A stretch of 64,000 bases of DNA, from positions 1 to 64,000 of the forward strand of contig JAMJFZ010000703.1 of the NCBI GenBank assembly GCA_026225945.1, in the 5' to 3' direction. Under the pieces are notes generated by a model that saw only the letters and a program-made list of their open reading frames with translations, was not told the DNA's origin and did no database searches. Shown here piece after piece: positions 56,636-64,000 of this stretch; within the stretch, counting starts at the first letter, position 1, and the number at the start of each line of letters is the position of its first letter. The stretch is from Cricetomys ansorgei (Eukaryota; Chordata; Mammalia; Rodentia; Nesomyidae). Position numbers and translations under genes: made by a program.

Positions 56636-56962
56636 AGAGCTGGGGAAATAGAGCCATTGGTTAAGATTCTGCCATGCAAGTATGAGGACCAGAGTTTAGA
56701 TTCTCAACACACATGTAAAAATAGAGAGTGGTGGCAAGTGTCTATGACTCTTCCACCCTGGTTAGGATTCACAGCAATGACAGGCAGATCCCTGGGGCTT
56801 ATTGGCCCACCAGTCAAGTAGAATCAATATGCTCCATGTTCAGTAAGAGCATCTGTCTCAAAAAGCTTAGGTAGAATGTGTTTGAGAAAGACAATAATGT
56901 TGACCTACGGCCTCCATATGCATATACACATAAATGAATACCCATACAAAGACATACATACA

Positions 56963-57009
<47 letters not shown>
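56636..57009 (+). mobile_element. B4-type SINE (ID/B1 dimer) ending in (AC)n
   Basis: The head is AGCTGGGGAAATAGAGCCAT. Then come ATTCTGCCATGCAAGTATGA, GGACCAGAGTTTAGATTCTC, GCAGATCCCTGGGGCTTATT, AATATGCTCCATGTTCAGTA and CATCTGTCTCAAAAAGC, and a CA tail of about 23 units (56963-57009). The order matches the element at 10826 in reverse. Confidence 0.85.
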
Positions 57010-57010
<1 letters not shown>

Positions 57011-57015
<5 letters not shown>

Positions 57016-58640
57016 ATCAACAACATTGGCAAAGGAAAGGAAACATTTAAGTGTTCTTAAATCACTGAAGCCATGTTTTCTTAAAACATGCTACATGGTG
57101 AAATGACTCTATACAGGAATGAAGCAACCTCTTTGCTATGAACTGGCCAGACACTTGTCTGAAGAACTCTGGATAGAGAGTGCCACTGTCTACTTACTGC
57201 TCAACCCCTCCAAGTATTATCTTCATGCTCTTGACAAATAAAACTCTTCCCCTTATGCTTTTATAAAAGCAGAGTCACACCTTAACTTCTAACATTCTGT
57301 TGACATTTGTCCATTTCCTCCACTAACATGCATGGTTATATCAGATAGAATTTATTCTTTTCTTCAGGTCTCCATCAAGCTCTCTCTGGAGCTCTGAACT
57401 CTTCTTCCACAGGATGAATCTCAGTGGTAGCATTTAACTAATTTACTCTACTTGTATCTGTCTTTCTAAGTCTAGAGATTTATACCAGCACTTAGTCTCT
57501 TAAAAAGACAACACTAAACTTCCCATCTGTTCTTTTGGCTTTTGGATTACTCAATTCATGATCATATCAAGAGGGGATTATATCTTTACCACTATGGTTA
57601 ATTTCAACACAGAGAGGAACAAATGTGGGCTGAGGTTAAATGGTCTTGGGAGACTCTAAACTTGATTTAATTGAATTGCTAAAGAAAAATTTGTCATACA
57701 ATAGCCTTCTGAGCTGTGAATGTCTCAGAATTCTCAGTGCCCTCCCAGGCTACTAGTTCTTCTGAACTGAGGCCTATCAGATTTTTTTTTAAAGGCTTTT
57801 TTTTTCCCCTTCAGGACTTAACAGAACTTCAGAATTAACTCAGGTCCTTTAGTATACCTTCTATTTTAAAAACTAATTTCTAAGTCATCAGTGATATAGC
57901 CATCTATATTCCATATATACACTAGTTATAAATGAACTGGGTTATTTACAGTGTACCCACCACTTTCTGAAAGGGATTTACAGTGTTCTCATAATAAAAG
58001 AGATAACTCTCATAAACTTAATAAAACATGAAAGGAATTCAGGACGATGGAGAGGTACAACGAGTATCTATGCTCACTCCAGGGACTCCCAGAATTGAAA
58101 TTGAGTTTGACACATGACTTAGTGTTTCCTGCTGACAACAGAAAGAAATATAAGCTATAACCCACACCAACTGTCACTTTTCCTGATTTCTACACTACCT
58201 TTATTCTTGTTACTCACATCTATGTGGTATAGTAACTCAAAATATCCATATATTCATAAACTTTATCAGAAAATAAACAAGAAAATAATTGAAGAGGTGA
58301 GGAATATTTTCCTTGAGTATAATTCATTCTTTATTAACTAGAGAAGAAGCTGACTCTACTATTATCAAGACCATTCCTGATACTTAGGAATTGATTTTGT
58401 TCTACTTCTGTGGAATCCTCATTACTTAACTCCTTTCTATCTTGTGCACACTGATTCACATCCATGACTTTCTATATATAATTATTGTAAAACGAGAAAA
58501 AGACTTTCCATTCAGTTTTATGTACTCCCTCTACCCCACAGGCTTTTGTAAATATCAAGCTTCTTAAATGCATAAAGCAGACTATTCTTACACATTACCC
58601 ATTTTCATTTTCTTCACCTGCTGGACTCTGAATACACACA

Positions 58641-58642
<2 letters not shown>
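57011..58642. other. Unassigned sequence
   Basis: No named repeat over 1.6 kb. T-rich runs lie at 57781-57815. No exon is supported. Confidence 0.4.

Positions 58643-58681
<39 letters not shown>
58643..58681. repeat. (TG)n microsatellite, followed by TA-rich DNA
   Basis: About 19 TG units; an AT-rich TATATAATATA run follows at 58697-58733. Confidence 0.95.
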
Positions 58682-58682
<1 letters not shown>

Positions 58683-58977
58683 TTAGAAGGGTTCCAGATA
58701 TATAATATACTTTATATAATATATATTATTGTCAATAATATTGTTTGCCAAATTCAGAATTTCTCTTTTCTCTTCAGGCTGGGATCCAATACTTACCTAA
58801 AATATCTTAACTATGGCCCCCCACCCACTCCTCTTGCTGATGTATTGAATTCATTTCTACCAGACTTAACATTCTGAGAAAAACTTGAACTGTGTCATCT
58901 TGAAACCTCAAGAGTTTTCTCAGTCTTAATTAATCTCATCTCTAGAGACTGTCCCATGTGTACAAATAATCACTGCT

Positions 58978-59535
58978 TGTGGGGCTGTCCTAGAGCTAAG
59001 ATGGGGTTGAAGCATGCTTTGAACACAGGGATTTTCACTGAGAAAAGAAAGCATTCGGCTGCTCCCCTTTTTCTTACTCTAACAGCTAGTTAAGCTCCTC
59101 CAATGTTGTCATGCTTTAGGACACACAGCATCTGATAAGATTCTGCCTCTCCAAGGAATCTGGTCTGGTTGCTGTCTGAGCACTGTAGCTGCAGGACCTT
59201 GGGATAAACTTCTCACCTCCCTTCTCTGGTATCTGTAAGACCTCTGTCTATACAAAGGAGGCTTCCTCAGGGCTTTGGCCCCAGCCAATGACAATATGAC
59301 TGACTACCCAGGTCTGGTTGTGAGCTTCCCACATGCAAATGGAGCTCTACCCATATCACTGCCCTGACCAATAGCATTCTACACCCCACCTTAGTCTAGA
59401 TCCTATAAGTATAATCCCACTTGTTTCAGTAAACTGAGCTGTTCCACTGAAATTATCTGCCAGAAAATCTATTTCCCACAGCTCTTATCTCTGCTCAAGG
59501 TCATCTGGACCCAACCTGGTTGGTGCCTGAGTATG
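58978..59535 (+). mobile_element. Candidate endogenous retrovirus LTR
   Basis: This GC-richer island has promoter-like order: CCAAT-type boxes (CAGCCAATGACA near 59281-59292, GACCAATAGC near 59368), a TATAAG (59404-59409), then TTTCAGTAAACTGAGCTG and a pyrimidine-rich CTCTTATCTCTGCTCAAGG. That matches U3-R-U5 layout of rodent class I/II LTRs. The 5' end (TGTGGGGCTGTCC) is a guess and no target duplication is seen. It could be exaptable as a promoter. Confidence 0.45.
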
Positions 59536-60949
59536 CCTCTTCTACCCTGAAGCTGAGTCACTTGTGCAAAGTTTGGCTGCTGCAGGGAAGGATTGGAAAC
59601 CAAAGAACCACAACTGCTCAGATACATGTTCACACACCTCTAGCCATTCAAACCTCACTCTATAATGGCATTGCTCTGAACATTATTCCTCAATTTGTCC
59701 ATTGGATAATGTTGATATTTAGCTCTCTCTGACTCCTTTGATAACATGTAAATAATTAATCCTCTGTGTGGACATGAAGAATTCCAAATTGCATGACCAT
59801 TGCTCATTTGTGTGTGCCTCCAATGCTAAAATGTTACTTTATCAAAAAGTGAGTCTTGTTTTCTTCCCTCAGAATTCTTGTTAGTTTTTTTTTCCCCATT
59901 TACTCCTTGTTTATTTAGTAAATATGCAATAAAGGTCTAGAAATTATCGTGTTACTCTCATGATATTATTCTTCTACTGGTCCAAAATATGTGTTTATAA
60001 TCATATTTATAATACATTTCCATAGTATAACAAACTGTCCTTGGCTTTTTAGAAATTGCCATGTGTTTATAGTCACTGAATTGTCTAATGTATTCATTTG
60101 TTTATTGATTTACATTAAAATAGAGGCAAGAAATATCAGCCACAATTATGAACAGTACCCTATCAATATTTGTTTATTGACTCTTTAAGATGGGCAGTGT
60201 CCTGTCTTGTATACTTTTTCTCTAACAACTTCTTTTCAAATCATAACTCTTATGAGAAAGGGATTCCTCCTATTATTTTCTGTCAGGAAACTGTAAGTCT
60301 AAATATTTTGTGCAGTCCTTACAGGGTGCCAGCATATAGATCTTGATCCAAACAATATGAAGTATCTGTGCTTCTATACCTGGATAATCAGAGGACTATA
60401 TTATGCTGTGATTGCTTTTCTATTTGTTTGTTTCATTTTGTTTACTAACATAGCAAATTAAAGGGTTATGGAAGATACATTGCCTCTCTCCGTAGTCTGA
60501 AGCGAGATGTGAACCTGCCTATAAGCCAAAGTAAAGGGGAAGGTATTTTGAACAAGAGGGGAGATGTCTGAAAGTGTCTTGATTCTTCACAAAATGTATG
60601 GAGCCCTTCCCACCTGGACTCTAAATGAAGGTCCAAGACCAGATTCCAGTTTGTAGTTTGTCTCTTTCAGACCTGGTTAACAAGTTTAGTCTATGTTCTT
60701 GGCACAGTACGTACTTTGGTGTCATGCTTAATTAAAGTTCATACTAATTAATGATAAAGTAGGTAAATCAGAACCTTGAGATTTAAGTTCTCTATCCCAT
60801 CTTGTCTTTCTCTCTCTCTCTTAGCCTGATTGAAACCATGCTCATTATCTTACTGCAATTAATTCCTTATTCCTGGGGCTCATCCTGTTTTCCCCAGGGA
60901 TGAACTTCCTGGGTAGAGGACCTCATCAAGATGATTAGGTCACACTACC
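59536..60949. other. Unassigned AT-rich sequence
   Basis: No named repeat. A short TC run lies at 60807-60821. No exon is supported. Confidence 0.4.
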
Positions 60950-61240
60950 ATTCTCCAATTAAACAACAGTTAGGTATTGATTTCTACTGAGAAATGGAAA
61001 TGATTTGCAGACCTGTTACAGACAGAGCTATCCTTCGAAGAGGTTACCATTTTATAGTTCTATTTCCAGAGAATTACTTGGCATTTTCTTAAGGTCAGAT
61101 GGGATACCAGAGTGCTAACTATTTAAGAAGACAAATCTGTGCCTTATTGCCATTAGAGAGTGCTTTCTGGGCCAGTGTTAAAGCTTACTATATAGACACA
61201 AGTATTAAAGCTTTTCATCTATGAATAATGCACTATTCAA
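60950..61240. other. Repeat-free, possibly conserved block
   Basis: It has a complex composition, paired TATTAAAGCTTT and TTAAAGCTTACTATATAG motifs and no repeat signature. Regulatory status is inference. Confidence 0.25.
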
Positions 61241-61464
61241 AGCAGAGCACAGCACATGTCTTCAGTGTTTGTTTTACTTTATGGCTTCAGTGGAATATGC
61301 ACACTCTCTCCTCATCTCTTCTCCTCTTCTCTCATTTTCTTAGTTCCTGTGCCTACATGCACTCTGAATTTTTTTATTGCCTTCACAATTTTTCTCTATC
61401 CACAGTATTTCTTAAACTAAAATGAATTCAATTTTACCTAGTCCAATTTTAGAGCTACAGCTAA

Positions 61465-61850
61465 TTTTTAATGTAGTTTTGAGAATTTTCATACACATAT
61501 GTGTATGGGTCATACCCATCAACCATTTTTTTCCATTCAACTCAGCTAATTTCCTATAGTATCCTGACTTTAACTTTACAACCTCTTCATTTTCTTTTTG
61601 TTAACTCACTAAGCCCAATTAGTCCTACTTACATGCACATGAGTGTGAGGCCATCCACTGGAGCAGTGGCCAGACCTGTAAAACAAAAGGGTCTCTTTCG
61701 TCCAGCAGCTATCAGCTTCCAGGCTTGATCTAGTGTGGGTCTTGGGCAGGTAACCACAGGTGCTGTGATTCAAGAGCTCAGTACCCATGCCGAATCAGAA
61801 GTCCTTTCACAACAGTCCTTCCAATGTTGTGGGTCTTATATTAATCATTT
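61465..61850 (-). mobile_element. Rodent L1 3' UTR and 3' end (antisense)
   Basis: It starts at the L1 3' end (TTTTGAGAATTTTCATACAC) and reads on through TTGTTAACTCACTAAGCCCA, ATTAGTCCTACTTACATGCA, GTGTGAGGCCATCCACTGGA, CCAGCAGCTATCAGCTTCCA and CAGGTAACCACAGGTGCTGT. These are reverse complements of the landmarks seen in sense at 15095-15645. Confidence 0.8.
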
Positions 61851-61929
61851 GTACCTATAAAATCATTAATCATGTGTTTTAATATTTTAACACAATAATG
61901 AAATAAACACATTAATTAAAAGAATTCTT

Positions 61930-62118
61930 GGGGCTGGAAAGATATTTCAGTGGTTAAGAGCACTGGTTGTTCTTACAAAGGATCCAGGTTCAATTCCAAG
62001 CATCCACATGGCAGCTCTCAACTGTCTGTGACCTCTGTTCTAAGGGATCTGACACACTCACACAGATATACTCTCAAGCAAAACATGAATGTATGTAAAA
62101 ATATAAAAATAATACATA
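61930..62118 (+). mobile_element. B2 SINE with perfect 12-bp target duplication
   Basis: GGGGCTGGAAAGATATTTCA, TTAAGAGCACTGGTTGTTCT, GTTCAATTCCAAGCATCCAC, GGGATCTGACACACTCACAC and an A-rich tail are a complete B2. The flanks AAAAGAATTCTT at 61918-61929 and 62119-62130 are identical, which fixes both ends. Confidence 0.97.
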
Positions 62119-62130
62119 AAAAGAATTCTT

Positions 62131-62730
62131 AAAATGTTTTATTCCACTTTGTATATCATCAATATTATGCATAACATAGCTATTGAATGTTTTGTGCCAT
62201 TTGCTTGGAATATCAAATCTATCTAAAATAATCTATTGCAAAATTCAAAACTAAGAGTATGTAAGTACGATTATGTTTACCACAGTTTCATTTAGTGTTC
62301 TCTTTCTCTCTCTAGATATCAATTGCGTTATGATTTACAGACAGTGCTCATAACCTTCAGAGTGGACTATGATCATCACATGTGATACATGAAGGTAGAA
62401 TATGAACCAAGGTAGAATGATTCTGGGAAATAGATGCTCAAAAATATCTGTCAAAGTGACTGGAGGAATATCTGTTTTGATGTGTTAGTCATAGAGGAAG
62501 TCAGTGGCTCACATTCAAAAACTAGCGAACAAGGAATAATTATAAGCACTCCTCTCTTTCATTCTTAAACAAGCAAGGTCATGACAACAGCAATGAACTA
62601 GGCTGTCCTACAAAAGGACTATCTGAATCACATATAATATTACTGCTATCATTCAGATTTTCTAGACCTCAACAAAGGACTCTAGATTAATGGAAGTATA
62701 CCCTAAATGGGTCTTTCCATATTTGACCAA
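62131..62730. other. Unassigned spacer
   Basis: No repeat or exon recognised. Confidence 0.4.
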
Positions 62731-63155
62731 GTTATTGTTAGCTTTATTTGCTACCCTGACACAGCCTATTGTCATCTAAGAGGAGAAGTTTCAACTGAAG
62801 AATTGCCAATATCAGATTGGGCTGTTGGCATGTCTGTGGGGTCTTGTCTTCATATATACTGATTGTCTTTATATAATTCATGTGGAATGATCTGCCCACT
62901 ATAGGAAGCACTGTACCTTCCTAGGCAGGTGGTACTGAGCTCTATTTTCTTAATGCTATCTAAGCATGAGTGATCTATGTAGCAATCCAACAAGCAACAT
63001 CTCTCCCTAGTTTCTGTCTCTAGGTTCCTGCCTTCAGTTCTTGCTCTGTCTTGAGTGATGGAGAGTGATCTAAAAGTGTAAGCCAAATAAGCCCTTTCCA
63101 CCCTTAAGTTCCTTTTGGCCAGAGTTCTTTATATCGCAGCAACTGAATGGAACCA
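62731..63155 (+). mobile_element. MaLR-type solo LTR
   Basis: Landmarks in order: CACAGCCTATTGTCATCTAA, CAGATTGGGCTGTTGGCATG, TGGAATGATCTGCCCACTAT, CAATCCAACAAGCAACATCT, TTCCTGCCTTCAGTTCTTGC, AAGTGTAAGCCAAATAAGCC and TTTATATCGCAGCAACTG. It is the same LTR type as 36481-36878, diverged. Confidence 0.7.
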
Positions 63156-64000
63156 GAATATATCACAGTAAGTACATAACACAAAAGATGAAGACATGAA
63201 ACAGGAAACGAGCCATTTCTTATGAAAAAAAACTAATTATTTTGTAATTGACATATATTCCATATATTATTTTATGAATATTATTCAAATTCCTTTAATT
63301 TTTCTAAGATGTATTCACATTGCAAGAGTATGAACTTACTGTCCAGGTGCAAATTTTTATTCTTCTGACTGTTATGGAAAAGCCATGCTCATTCTACTTC
63401 TCAAAAACATAATGTGTTCTTTGTTTTAAAAGCTATAATTGTTAAAGGTTAGGTTATACAAAATAGGAGATTTGCTTATTTGCAAATTTGCTGGAAGTAA
63501 AATTCCAGTCACAATTTCCTGAGAAAACCTAAGTTCTGAGAACATCTCCTTGTGATACTTAAAATCTGAGCAGATTTTAAAGGACAACATCCTATAACAA
63601 TTAAGTATACTTATTCCTTGAGTTATTGTTTTAATTAGCTCTTCAAAAGCAAGATATACTTATAAAGTCCCAAAGCAGTGATCTGGCTGTTTTAAACATG
63701 AAGCGTTTTTATACTATGACTTTAAGTGGTCACTGTGCATTGTTACCTATCCAAAATAGGGAAAAAGGAAGATTCTGGCTTCTAAGATGTACAATTATTT
63801 GTTCTGAATTTAAGAAATATGAAGCCAAATTTTAAAATGTGTATAAAGTTTCTGAAAGCAATGCTTTTGACTATGTCCAGTCGGCCTTTTGGTGAGGAAA
63901 AAGCAATGTTAGCAAATGTATTGAGTCAAATACTTTAGTGAATGAAATATCTGAGTTATGAGGGGACATTGAACAGTATCAACACGATAAACTTGAATAT
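63156..64000. other. Unassigned AT-rich sequence to the window end
   Basis: No repeat, exon or RNA gene recognised. Confidence 0.45.

Overview
The window looks like nuclear DNA of a muroid rodent (mouse, rat or a close relative). It carries SINEs of the rodent B1, B2, B3 and B4 types, L1 fragments with rodent-type 3' UTRs, MaLR-type LTRs, many long dinucleotide repeats, and older mammalian repeats (MIR, L2-like, MLT1/MST-like LTRs). The species cannot be fixed by reading alone. I found no convincing protein-coding exon, rRNA, tRNA or snRNA gene. All open frames are short and fall in microsatellites, repeats or ordinary non-coding DNA. The window is best described as intergenic or deep intronic sequence.

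Layout. 1-7.5 kb: AT-rich DNA with a MaLR-type LTR, three copies of an 0.65-0.85 kb dispersed repeat (called R700 here; two minus, one plus), an ancient repeat and B2-type SINEs. 8-13 kb: MIR and L2-like remnants, a rodent L1 3' UTR piece, a B1, a B4-type SINE and a quiet block at 12.0-12.6 kb. 13-21 kb: an LTR whose two halves point in opposite directions, several L1 3' ends, a B3, MIRs and two minus-strand LTRs. 22-27 kb: MIR, another R700 copy, an MLT1/MST-like LTR and two B1s. 28-34 kb: an old L1 with a nested B1, two MIRs and an L1 with a 5' inversion. 34.7-36.9 kb: a MaLR provirus-like element (LTR, internal region, LTR) interrupted by a second LTR. 37-43 kb: a B3, the fifth R700 copy, a repeat-free conserved-looking block and another LTR. 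44-47.5 kb: a B2, a second L1 with an inverted 5' part, a long (TA)n and old mammalian repeats. 49-54 kb: a B1, three MIRs, another B1, an L1 3' UTR piece and a B2. 55.7-57 kb: a repeat-free conserved-looking block and a B4-type SINE. 58-64 kb: an LTR-like segment, an antisense L1 3' UTR, a B2 with a perfect target duplication and one more LTR.

There are no genes here that act together. Function, if any, would lie in the repeat-free blocks that resemble developmental enhancers (notably 41.08-41.75 kb and 55.69-56.40 kb). That is an impression from composition and needs alignment to other mammals. The most unusual structural material is the five-copy R700 family, whose tail carries a variable number of about 40-nt tandem units, and the record of nested and inverted retroelements. 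No previously undescribed biological system is evident. Repeat names are assigned from remembered consensus features, not from a database search, and boundaries are approximate unless a target-site duplication is cited.
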